Shown: positions 1 to 6,012, counted from the first letter of the stretch. The stretch is 7,082 bases of DNA from an uncultured Clostridia bacterium (GCA_947629215.1 CANRCU010000118.1:1-7082); one strand, 5' to 3'. Made by a program: numbers and translations. The notes: generated by a model not told the origin, from the sequence alone.

Positions 1-90
1 ATCCTTACTGATCTGACTTTGCGATTTTCCGCTTTGATAAAGCGCTACAATACTTTTTTTGAATTCATCATCATACTTTGGATGGGACAT
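1..90 (-). CDS. IS3-family transposase OrfA, N-terminal fragment (runs off window)
   Basis: The first 30 codons are visible, starting MSHPKYDDEFKKSIVALYQS and continuing GKSQSQISKD. This matches the start of the helix-turn-helix domain of IS3-family OrfA proteins (COG2963 / HTH_Tnp_1), which bind the IS ends; OrfB, the DDE catalytic part, is usually made by a -1 frameshift and would lie further left. The start is well supported: AAAAAGGAG (99-107 on the minus strand) sits 8 nt before the ATG. The fragment is cut by the window edge, so it is impossible to say whether the transposase is intact. IS150-like subgroup membership is likely but not proven from 30 residues. Confidence 0.82.
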   Translation of the reverse strand, partial: MSHPKYDDEFKKSIVALYQSGKSQSQISKD

Positions 91-168
91 ATTAACAACT
101 CCTTTTTAGTGTTTATTTTATTATAATACATAACTTAGTTTTATGTCCACTTTTTTAGTATAGCCCCA
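1..168 (-). mobile_element. End of an IS3-family insertion sequence (partial)
   Basis: The window begins inside an insertion sequence read on the minus strand. The OrfA start lies at 90, and the non-coding leader between it and about 168 has the look of an IS3-family left end. Read on the minus strand from 168 it starts TGGGGCTATACTAAAAAAG and continues into GTGGACAT, and IS3-family termini normally begin with TG. The other end, OrfB and the target duplication lie outside the window, so the exact boundary is inferred: a second TG at 172-173 would be almost as good. The element lies about 17 bp beyond the stop of the small ORF at 185-271. Confidence 0.65.
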
Positions 169-184
169 ACCCAAGATTATTAAG

Positions 185-271
185 TTACGGAATACACTTA
201 TTATTACTTTGGTAAATGCTTGATTTGACATACAAGTGTAGTTGTTTTTTTTTCATTCTGAATATTAACAT
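185..271 (-). CDS. Small 28-codon ORF with strong RBS; possible stub of a gene beside the IS
   Basis: A minus-strand ATG at 271 is preceded by GGAGGAGG with a 7-nt spacer, as good a ribosome binding site as any in the window. The ORF encodes 28 residues beginning MLIFRMKKKQLHLY, a basic then hydrophobic start such as exported or membrane proteins carry, but the rest (KSSIYQSNNKCIP) is polar and it stops at 185, about 17 bp before the inferred IS end. A terminator at 355-395 lies just upstream, so a new transcription unit plausibly begins here. Either it is a genuine small peptide, or the first codons of a gene whose remainder was lost or displaced when the insertion sequence arrived. No family is recognised. 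Confidence 0.3.
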   Translation of the reverse strand: MLIFRMKKKQLHLYVKSSIYQSNNKCIP

Positions 272-285
272 AATTATTCCTCCTC

Positions 286-319
286 CGGTTTGTTTGTTTA
301 TGTATGCGGTTTGTTTGTT
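286..319. repeat. Pair of 13-bp direct repeats, 21 bp apart
   Basis: CGGTTTGTTTGTT occurs at 286-298 and again at 307-319, a start-to-start distance of 21 bp, or two helical turns. The pair lies just upstream of the ribosome binding site of the small minus-strand ORF (185-271), in its likely leader. It could be a binding site for a dimeric regulator or simply low-complexity sequence; both copies contain the short TTTG iteration. Confidence 0.4.
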
Positions 320-354
320 GTTTTAGATACTTAAATAAATTTGTATATTTCCTT

Positions 355-395
355 GAAAAACAAAAAAGCGCAGTTCCTTTTTTGAAACTACGCTT
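355..395 (-). terminator. Rho-independent terminator, minus strand
   Basis: Read on the minus strand, AAGCGTAGTT (395-386) pairs with AACTGCGCTT (375-366) over ten positions, one of them a G-U wobble, around a 10-nt loop. It is followed directly by TTTTTTGTTTTTC. On the plus strand the wobble becomes a C-A mismatch and no T-tract follows, so the signal is directional. It would end minus-strand transcripts coming from the hydratase side and insulate the small ORF starting at 271. Confidence 0.75.
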
Positions 396-473
396 AATGT
401 TAAAAGTTTTTACACCTCAAATATACCAAAATATATGGCATATCTAAAACAAAGTGCATTTTATTTAATTTTT

Positions 474-543
474 AAAAATCAAAATAGGAACAATTCAAGT
501 TAAAACCCTCAATTCTATGCGGCTTTTACTTGTTTGTTCCTAT
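474..543 (-). terminator. Long imperfect hairpin with U-rich tail; possible minus-strand terminator
   Basis: ATAGGAACAA (484-493) is repeated as its exact inverse TTGTTCCTAT (534-543). Pairing continues inward with small bulges through CAAGTTAAAA on one side and TTTTACTTG on the other, giving a stem near 20 bp with a terminal loop around CTCAATTCTATGC. On the minus strand it is followed by TTTTGATTTTT, which suits a terminator or a 3' stabilising structure for the hydratase transcript ending at 845. It could instead be a remnant of a small mobile element, since the perfect outer repeats would be its ends. Confidence 0.45.
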
Positions 544-562
544 AATAACATATTCACCTCTT

Positions 563-596
563 GAATGAAATGCAAGCATTTCATTCATTTTTTTTT
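563..596 (+). terminator. Terminator-like perfect hairpin plus T9 tract
   Basis: GAATGAAATG (563-572) and CATTTCATTC (577-586) form a perfect 10-bp stem with a CAAG tetraloop, followed by A and nine Ts (588-596) on the plus strand. The shape is that of a rho-independent terminator, but no plus-strand gene lies upstream in the window. It abuts the palindrome-rich block and may be that block's boundary structure. Confidence 0.5.
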
Positions 597-785
597 ACAA
601 TGAATAAAGAGGCTCGTGCCTCCCGATGGTCGGCGACTCGCTCTTTTCCTCAGCAAAAGCACTTTTGGCTACGCCAAGAGCCGCACTTCGTGCGTCCGCA
701 TTACTTTTTTGCGGTGCACAGAAATTCGATTCCGCCTGCGGATTTAGTCTGACGACGCCAAAGTTACTTAAAAAATGCAAGTAAC
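563..785. repeat. Palindrome-rich intergenic block, probable dispersed repeat element
   Basis: This block is visibly richer in G and C than the AT-rich DNA around it and is made of consecutive short hairpins: GAGGC/GCCTC around TCGT (609-622), CTTTTGGC/GCCAAGAG around TAC (662-680, one wobble), CGCAC/GTGCG around TTC (682-694), CCGC/GCGG (696-714), TCCGC/GCGGA (731-742) and GTTACTT/AAGTAAC (763-785). CAAAAG/CTTTTG (654-667) competes with the second, so alternative folds exist. AAATGCAAG occurs near both edges (568-576 and 773-781), which would fit a 9-bp target duplication. Short overlapping ORFs exist on both strands here, but neither resembles a protein; frames are open because the block is GC-rich. 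From memory, similar spurious ORFs recur in gut Clostridia, pointing to a dispersed repeat; that is not verified. Confidence 0.5.
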
Positions 786-844
786 CTTAATCTAAAAATT
801 CACTTTTTAGCAAATAGTTTAGTTTTGCGACACCCATTATATTT
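786..844. other. AT-rich 3' flank of the hydratase gene with a weak hairpin
   Basis: Between the palindromic block and the hydratase stop codon the sequence is AT-rich. CTAAAAA (792-798) and TTTTTAG (804-810) form a perfect but weak 7-bp stem. No good terminator lies directly after the hydratase gene; the first convincing ones on that strand are at 474-543 and 355-395, 300-490 bp downstream, so the mRNA may include the palindromic block. Confidence 0.4.
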
Positions 845-3121
845 TTACTTCCTTTTATTTCTGTTATAATTTATCAAACAACCGTCAAGTATAATTTGCC
901 TTTCATCGTCGGTCAATTCGCCCATAGTCAGCTCAAATTCCTTCATATCGCCGTTTTTAACGACATACGCCTTAAATTTTGAAGCCTTTTCGGCAATGCC
1001 TTTTGCCACCTGCGGTATAAAGATAAAATCACCGTTTTCAAACGGAAGCTCACCGTCAAAGGTGAACGGCAGCATACCCCAGTTTATAAGGTTTGACCTA
1101 TATCTCTTTGTCGCATATTCTTTGGCAATGTTTGCCCAGCCGCCAAGCACTTTCTGGCAGCTTGCAGCCTGCTCTCTTGCCGAGCCGTCGCCCGGTTTTA
1201 CGGCATAAATGGTGCTGCCTATGCCCATAACTTTTCTGTTTACATCAAATTTGGTTTTTATCGTGTCCATTACAGGCTTTACTTCGGGTACGGCAGCCGA
1301 CGGGCAGCTGTCGTTAAGTATGGCTTTCTGAGCGGCTTGTATAGCCTTTGCGCGCGGTACATAGTCGGGGTCTTTGCGCGAAAGCGTAAACTCCGCAAGA
1401 CCGAGCGGATTTGAACGGTAAGAGCTGGTTTCGCCCGACGGTATCAGCTCGTCCGTTGTTGTTACGGGGTCGGTTATAAGGCTGACTACTTTAAGCAGTA
1501 TATTTTCGGGCAAAGCGCTCATTTCGGGCCAGTCCGTAATATTCGGACCGAGTTTCAGCTCGACCGACGGGTCGGCTTTGCCAAAGCTGCGGTATACGCG
1601 GTTGTCGTATACGGTCTTGTTAAAGAAGTACTTCGGTTTGGTAAATTCTATACCGTCAAGCTCCTCTGCCGAGGTAAGAACGCCCTTGTTTGCGGCGGTA
1701 GCAGCTATCGAACGCGCGTCCATAAGCGCGACCGACGCTATCTGACCGTTGCCGGGCTTTGAACCCTCTCTGTTCGGGAAATTCCTTGTGGAGTGACGTA
1801 TGCTCATCCCGTTGTTGCTCGGCACGTCGCCTGCGCCGAAACAGGGGCCGCAGAATGCCGAACGCACTGTTGCGCCCGCCGCCATAAGTTTTACGATAGC
1901 GCCGTTTTCGACAAGGGATATAAAGGTCGGCTGGCTTGAAGGATATACGCTCAGCGCAAAATCGTCAGCGCCGATGGACTTTCCGTTAAGAATATCCGCA
2001 ACATCGCAGATATTGTCGAATGTACCGCCTGCGCAGCCCGCAATAACACCCTGGTCGACATATAATTTACCGTTCACGACTTTGTTTCTCAATTTAAAGT
2101 CGATATTCGGGTTGTCAATTTGCTTTGCGCCTTTTTTCTCAACTTCCGCAAGTATGTCGTCAAGGTTTGCGTTCAGCTCGTCGATAGTATATGTATTGCT
2201 TGGGTGGAAAGGCATGGCTATCATCGGTTTTACCGTCGAAAGGTCAACATATACGACACCGTCGTAATATGCTGCGCTGCCCGGGGCAAGCTGCTTAAAA
2301 TCGTCCTCTCTGCCGTGGGCTTTGTAGTATTCGCGTATAACGTCGTCCGTGCGCCATACGGACGAAAGACAGGTCGTTTCCGTCGTCATGACGTCAATGC
2401 CGTTGCGGTATTCTGCGTTAAGGTTGGATATACCGTCGCCGACAAACTCCATGACCTTATTTTTAACATAGCCGTTTTCAAATACGGCGCCTATTATGGC
2501 AAGGGCAACGTCCTGCGGACCGACAAAGGGCGCAGGCTTGCCTGTAAGATAGACCGCTACCACCTGCGGACAGTTTACGTCATAGGTCTGTTCAAGCAGC
2601 TGTTTTGCAAGCTCGCCGCCGCCTTCGCCTATTGCCATTGTACCGAGAGCGCCATAGCGTGTGTGAGAATCCGAGCCAAGTATCATTTTGCCGCAGCCGC
2701 TCATCATTTCACGCATAAATTGGTGAATGACCGCCTGATGGGCAGGCACATAGATACCGCCGTATTTTTTTGCCGCCGAAAGACCGAACATGTGGTCGTC
2801 CTCGTTTATTGTGCCGCCGACTGCGCAAAGACTGTTGTGACAGTTGGTAAGAACATAGGGTATAGGAAATTTCTCCATGCCCGATGCGCGCGCGGTCTGT
2901 ATAATGCCCACATAGGTTATATCGTGGCTTGCCATACAGTCAAACTTTATTTTCAGTTTGTCGGGGTCGCCGCTTGTGTTGTGCGCCTGCAATATACCGT
3001 AGGCAATAGTGTTTTTGCGAGCTTCGGCTTTGGATAAATTGCCGTGTTTTGCGGCGTCAGCCTCTTTTACCAGCTCCGAGCCGTTTAAAAGATAGGCGCC
3101 GCCGTTATATAATTCGACCAT
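845..3121 (-). CDS. Aconitase-superfamily hydratase (COG1048 type), complete
   Basis: A 758-residue Fe-S hydro-lyase, presumed cytoplasmic, of the clostridial 'hydratase' branch related to E. coli YbhJ. Aconitase landmarks occur in order: SHDITYVGIIQTARASG (about 65-81), the active-site DSHT motif (151-154), the first cluster cysteine C363 in AGCAGG, the CGPC pair (C424, C427), the substrate-arginine segment STRNFPNREG (R446, R451), and in the C-terminal swivel domain GDGSAREQAA (catalytic-type Ser647, Arg649) and KRYRSNLINWGMLPF. All three [4Fe-4S] ligands are kept. The oddity is that the first cysteine lies in AGCAGG instead of the usual GSCTN, so the substrate may differ from citrate. Start: ATG at 3121 follows AAGGAGGT with a 7-nt gap; the in-frame ATG at 3148 has no such site. 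Family is secure, substrate unknown; no TCA or leucine-pathway neighbour is visible. Confidence 0.93.
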   Translation of the reverse strand: MVELYNGGAYLLNGSELVKEADAAKHGNLSKAEARKNTIAYGILQAHNTSGDPDKLKIKFDCMASHDITYVGIIQTARASGMEKFPIPYVLTNCHNSLCAVGGTINEDDHMFGLSAAKKYGGIYVPAHQAVIHQFMREMMSGCGKMILGSDSHTRYGALGTMAIGEGGGELAKQLLEQTYDVNCPQVVAVYLTGKPAPFVGPQDVALAIIGAVFENGYVKNKVMEFVGDGISNLNAEYRNGIDVMTTETTCLSSVWRTDDVIREYYKAHGREDDFKQLAPGSAAYYDGVVYVDLSTVKPMIAMPFHPSNTYTIDELNANLDDILAEVEKKGAKQIDNPNIDFKLRNKVVNGKLYVDQGVIAGCAGGTFDNICDVADILNGKSIGADDFALSVYPSSQPTFISLVENGAIVKLMAAGATVRSAFCGPCFGAGDVPSNNGMSIRHSTRNFPNREGSKPGNGQIASVALMDARSIAATAANKGVLTSAEELDGIEFTKPKYFFNKTVYDNRVYRSFGKADPSVELKLGPNITDWPEMSALPENILLKVVSLITDPVTTTDELIPSGETSSYRSNPLGLAEFTLSRKDPDYVPRAKAIQAAQKAILNDSCPSAAVPEVKPVMDTIKTKFDVNRKVMGIGSTIYAVKPGDGSAREQAASCQKVLGGWANIAKEYATKRYRSNLINWGMLPFTFDGELPFENGDFIFIPQVAKGIAEKASKFKAYVVKNGDMKEFELTMGELTDDERQIILDGCLINYNRNKRK

Positions 3122-3128
3122 AATAAAG

Positions 3129-3136
3129 ACCTCCTT
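3129..3136 (-). promoter_or_regulatory. Ribosome binding site fixing the hydratase start at 3121
   Basis: AAGGAGGT on the minus strand lies 7 nt before the ATG at 3121. It decides the start against the in-frame ATG at 3148, which would add nine residues (MFYFKEVFI), place this site inside the coding sequence and leave the upstream ATG preceded only by AT-rich DNA. Confidence 0.85.
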
Positions 3137-3168
3137 AAAATAAAACATTATAAAATATAACAGTGTGT

Positions 3169-3238
3169 ACCGCCCGAAAAGACGGTTGACTTACCTGTCG
3201 GTTAACATAATAATAACATAATATGTGTCGTCTTGCAA
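3169..3238 (-). promoter_or_regulatory. Sigma-A promoter of the hydratase gene with structured leader
   Basis: On the minus strand TTGCAA (3238-3233) is followed after exactly 17 bp by TATTAT (3215-3210). Transcription would start near 3203, giving a leader of about 80 nt before the ATG at 3121. The leader contains ACCGTC/GGCGGT (3186-3169), a 6-bp stem with one G-U pair around TTTTCG. There is no U-tract after it, so it is not an attenuator by itself; no known riboswitch is recognised. Confidence 0.7.
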
Positions 3239-3241
3239 GTT

Positions 3242-3262
3242 TTTTGTGCCGCAGGCGCAAAA
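3242..3262. repeat. Imperfect palindrome abutting the hydratase -35 box
   Basis: TTTTGTGCC (3242-3250) and GGCGCAAAA (3254-3262) form an almost perfect 9-bp inverted repeat around GCA. It lies three bases upstream of the -35 hexamer of the hydratase promoter and directly downstream of the LRR-gene terminator. It could be an operator or a second half of the termination signal. Confidence 0.35.
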
Positions 3263-3309
3263 GACAAAGACCCCACATCAATGTATATCCACATCTTTGT
3301 GAGGTCTTT
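3255..3309 (-). terminator. Rho-independent terminator of the LRR-dockerin gene
   Basis: Starting 6 nt after the stop codon, AAAGACCTCACA (3309-3298) pairs with TGTGGGGTCTTT (3277-3266) over 12 positions with one U-G pair. The 20-nt loop itself contains ATGT/ACAT. The strand then runs GTCTTTTG, a modest U-rich tail. The pairing is better on the minus strand, where the wobble forms, than on the plus strand. Confidence 0.7.
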
Positions 3310-3315
3310 TAAATA

Positions 3316-5823
3316 TTACTCTATCGGGAACAGGAACGAGTTATTCAACACTTTCTGCAATATCAGTGAAGAATCCGCAGCGTTGATGTCGCCGCTGTTA
3401 TTTACGTCTATATATTTAAGATAGTCGCTCGTTTTGTCCTCTATATTCATATGGTAAGAGTTATCCAGCGTTTTCTGCAATACAACGGAAGCGTCCGCAG
3501 CCTTAAGCTCACCGTCGCCGTCGGCATCGCCCAAAATTATATTTTCCTGCGGTATTTCAATATCGGGTATCGCATCTATCGGATATGCGGGGTAGTCATT
3601 CCATATAGGTGTAGACCAGCCCAATTTATCGGCAAGGTAGTTTATTTGAAAATCTTCGCTGCATTTTGTAAAAATCTTGCTGCCGACAGACGTAGGCGCA
3701 TTGCCTGCAAAATATGCCCTTTTAAGCGATGTACAATCACGGAAAGCCTCGTCGCCGACAGTTATTACCGTATCGCCGATAACCACATTTTTAAGCCCCG
3801 TACAGCCTTGGAACATATTGTTGCCTATAAGCGTGTTTTTGAGTTCGATGCTTTTAAGCCCCGTACAGTTTTCAAAAGCGCCCAGTCCGTATTGATCTTT
3901 GACAGCGAGTACGGTTTTGGGTATAGTCACGCTTTTAAGCGCTGTACAGCCCGCAAAAGCGCCGCCCGTGATAGTCATAAGACCCTCGTTCAGTTCTATC
4001 TTTTCGAGCGATGTACAATCCTCGAATGCTTCACGGCCTATAGTTGACAAAGTTTTGGGGAATTTCAATTCCGTTACGGGCGTACCCGTAAATGCATAAT
4101 TGGATATTTCCGTTATTTTGCTGTTTTCAAGGCTGACGCTCTTTAATGCCGAGCAGCCCTTGAATGCGCTGCTGCCGATAGTCGAGCTGCTGTTTATTAC
4201 AGCCGATTCAAGAGATGTACAATTTAAAAACGCATCGTCGCCTATACTGCCGACACTATCCGGGATAACGATATTTTTAAGCGACGAACAATTCTTGAAC
4301 ATAGACGTGCCGACAACGGAGTTTGACAGCGTTGCTTCGGTAAGAGCGGTACAGCCTTGGAATGCGCCGTCGTTGCCGTAATAAGCACCTACGCTCAATA
4401 CCGTGCTCGGTATATCTATCGACGTAAGAGAAACACAGTTTTCAAATGCGCCGTAACCTATGGTCGCAAGCCCCCTGTTAAGTTTTACCGATGTAAGGCC
4501 GCGGCATTCGCTGAAGGCTTTTGAGTCTATTGTCTGCAATGTTGTCGGCAAAGCAAATGTCTTTACGGAGCAGCCCTCAAAAGCGTTGCTGCCTATTTGC
4601 GTGAGCTTGCTGTTTTCAAGAGATATATCGCTTAGGTATGGGCAGCCTTTAAAAGCGCTGCTGCCTATTGTGCCGCTTGAAAGAATAACGGCTTTTTCAA
4701 GATATGCACAGTTTCGGAACGCTTCGTCGCCGACCGAGATGACTGTGTTTGGTATGGTTATTTCTTTTATATTGCTGCAGCCGCGGAACATAGCCGTACC
4801 TACAACGCTGCCCTTAAGTGTGACAGTTTCAAGCGCGGTACAATTTTCAAATGCGCCGTTGCTGTTGTAATAATCGGATACTTTAGATACCGTTGATGGT
4901 ATAACGATAGATGAAAGGCTCGTACATTCTTTGAATGCGCCGTAGCCTATAGTTGCAAGACCTTCGTTCAATTCGGCCGAAACAAGCAGCCTACATCCAA
5001 GAAAAGCGTTTGTGTCTATCGTCTGCAATGTCGAGGGCATGGTTATCTTTGGTATGGGGCAGCCTTCAAAAGCCGAGCTGCCTATGCTTGTTACATTGCT
5101 GTTTTCAAGCGAAACTTCGTCAAGCGACGTACAGCCCGTGAAAGCGCCGTCGCCAAGCTCACCGCTTGAAAGAATAACGGCTTTTTCAAGAAATGTACAA
5201 TTGCGGAAAGCGTCGTCACCGACAGATGTTACGGTCGCAGGTACGGTTATTTCTTTTATGCTGCTGCAGCCGCGGAACATAGCCGTGCCGACAACGCTGT
5301 TTTTAAGCGTTACCGAAGCAAGAGCCGTACAATCTTCAAATGCGCCGTTGTTGCCGTAGTAATCGCGCACGGTCGAAACGGTACTCGGTATTGTTATCTC
5401 GTCAAGCGAAACACAGTTCTGAAATGCGCCGTAGCCTATATCCGTCAGACCCTCGCTTAAATTCACCGTTTTAAGAACGGGACAGTTTTTGAATGCGTTT
5501 GTGCCTATTTTGCCGACACTTGCGGGAACGGTAAGACTTGTGATAGTCGTACAATCGGTAAATGCCTTTTCCCTTATCTCCTTAACGGGGAAACCGCTTA
5601 CCTCGCTTTTGATGACCACATCTGCGGGCGAACCGTCATAGCCCGTTACATATGCCTCTTTTTTGTTGGTGTCAACGGTATACACAACGCTTTCTTCGGT
5701 CAATTTCACGGTTTCGTATGCCTCTATTTTTTGCTCCGGCATATCTGCCGAAAAAACAAAGTTTGCTGCACCCATCACCGCTGCCGCCGCAATGGCGACA
5801 CATAATCCTTTTTTGAATTTCAT
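3316..5823 (-). CDS. Secreted BspA-type leucine-rich-repeat protein with C-terminal dockerin-like domain
   Basis: An 835-residue exported protein. Residues 1-26 are a signal peptide (KFKK, then an Ala-rich core, likely cut after FSA). Residues about 27-85 are a short N-terminal region, followed from about 86 to 720 by LRR_5 units of the form AFxxCxxLxxxxIPxxVxxIG. They are organised in seven-unit blocks of exactly 163 residues starting at 126, 289 and 452, with a shortened fourth from 615. Residues 720-750 (INYLADKLGWSTPIWNDYPA) are the usual LRR end cap. Residues 764-835 carry two calcium loops, DADGDGELKAAD (766-777) and DVNNSGDINAAD (806-817), each followed by an LQK helix, as in type I dockerins. 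Such repeats mediate surface protein-protein contact; a dockerin would plug it into a cohesin scaffold. No sortase or S-layer anchor is seen. GGAGG lies 5 nt before the ATG. Binding partner unknown. Confidence 0.93.
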   Translation of the reverse strand: MKFKKGLCVAIAAAAVMGAANFVFSADMPEQKIEAYETVKLTEESVVYTVDTNKKEAYVTGYDGSPADVVIKSEVSGFPVKEIREKAFTDCTTITSLTVPASVGKIGTNAFKNCPVLKTVNLSEGLTDIGYGAFQNCVSLDEITIPSTVSTVRDYYGNNGAFEDCTALASVTLKNSVVGTAMFRGCSSIKEITVPATVTSVGDDAFRNCTFLEKAVILSSGELGDGAFTGCTSLDEVSLENSNVTSIGSSAFEGCPIPKITMPSTLQTIDTNAFLGCRLLVSAELNEGLATIGYGAFKECTSLSSIVIPSTVSKVSDYYNSNGAFENCTALETVTLKGSVVGTAMFRGCSNIKEITIPNTVISVGDEAFRNCAYLEKAVILSSGTIGSSAFKGCPYLSDISLENSKLTQIGSNAFEGCSVKTFALPTTLQTIDSKAFSECRGLTSVKLNRGLATIGYGAFENCVSLTSIDIPSTVLSVGAYYGNDGAFQGCTALTEATLSNSVVGTSMFKNCSSLKNIVIPDSVGSIGDDAFLNCTSLESAVINSSSTIGSSAFKGCSALKSVSLENSKITEISNYAFTGTPVTELKFPKTLSTIGREAFEDCTSLEKIELNEGLMTITGGAFAGCTALKSVTIPKTVLAVKDQYGLGAFENCTGLKSIELKNTLIGNNMFQGCTGLKNVVIGDTVITVGDEAFRDCTSLKRAYFAGNAPTSVGSKIFTKCSEDFQINYLADKLGWSTPIWNDYPAYPIDAIPDIEIPQENIILGDADGDGELKAADASVVLQKTLDNSYHMNIEDKTSDYLKYIDVNNSGDINAADSSLILQKVLNNSFLFPIE
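3577..5448 (-). repeat. 489-bp tandem super-repeats inside the LRR gene (three full, one partial)
   Basis: In-frame copies begin at 5448, 4959, 4470 and 3981 (minus strand), each exactly 489 bp from the next, and the last is incomplete. Each copy encodes seven LRRs with spacings of 28, 21, 23, 22, 24, 22 and 23 residues, including a YYGNN-type insertion in the first. Copies one and two are closest: a run of about 30 identical bases starts at 5162 and recurs at 4673, and another covers the CTGCAGCCGCGGAACATAGC segment. Copy three is more diverged and copy four loses one residue at its insertion (DQYGLG). The pattern points to duplication of a whole seven-LRR block rather than single repeats. 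Confidence 0.9.
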
Positions 5824-5866
5824 AATATCCTCCTTTTATTTGACTGTTATAAACAACATCATTTAC

Positions 5867-5895
5867 ATTTTACAACATTTTGCTCATATTTGCAA
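5867..5895 (-). promoter_or_regulatory. Sigma-A promoter of the LRR-dockerin gene
   Basis: On the minus strand TTGCAA (5895-5890) is followed after 17 bp by TAAAAT (5872-5867). Transcription would start near 5860, giving a leader of about 37 nt. The -35 hexamer is identical to that of the hydratase promoter at 3233-3238. Confidence 0.7.
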
Positions 5896-5941
5896 GACTT
5901 ATTCGGAAAATTTTACATCCGCACACACTATAAGTTAATGC

Positions 5942-5970
5942 TTGTTTTATTCGCCAATAAGTGGTATAAT
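5942..5970 (+). promoter_or_regulatory. Sigma-A promoter of the M16 peptidase gene, extended -10
   Basis: TTGTTT (5942-5947) is followed after 17 bp by a perfect TATAAT (5965-5970), preceded by TGG so that an extended -10 is present. Transcription would start near 5977, about 36 nt before the ATG at 6013. It diverges from the LRR-gene promoter, with the two -35 boxes 46 bp apart. Confidence 0.78.
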
Positions 5971-6012
5971 CAAAACAAAAGTCTATAAATATGATATGAA
6001 AGGAGAATTTCA

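Noticed and set aside
286..319. Paired 13-bp repeats as a CRISPR remnant
   Set aside because: Only two copies, too short, low complexity, with an 8-bp gap instead of a spacer.
422..442. Small hairpin TATACCA/TGGCATA
   Set aside because: AT-rich 7-bp stem with one wobble and no adjacent signal; not enough to call a feature.
561..780. Overlapping short ORFs on both strands (63 and 61 residues)
   Set aside because: Both lie in the palindrome-rich block, have no ribosome binding site of note, and their composition follows the hairpins. They are open by chance of base composition.
2120..3037. Long plus-strand ORF of 305 residues opposite the hydratase gene
   Set aside because: It is the antisense shadow of a gene with full aconitase motifs. 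Its protein is rich in Cys, Val and Tyr with no domain, and it has no ribosome binding site.
3122..3148. In-frame upstream ATG extending the hydratase by nine residues
   Set aside because: The strong AAGGAGGT site would then fall inside the coding sequence, and no ribosome binding site precedes 3148.
3451..5359. Series of plus-strand ORFs opposite the LRR gene
   Set aside because: They repeat because the LRR gene beneath them repeats. Their products are antisense copies of the LRR codons.
3577..5448. Regular repeats as a possible CRISPR array
   Set aside because: The period is 489 bp, the frame is fully open, and the repeats encode LRRs; there are no short identical repeats with unique spacers.
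5899..5953. TTATTCG found twice between the divergent promoters
   Set aside because: A 7-bp AT-rich match is expected by chance in such a spacer.
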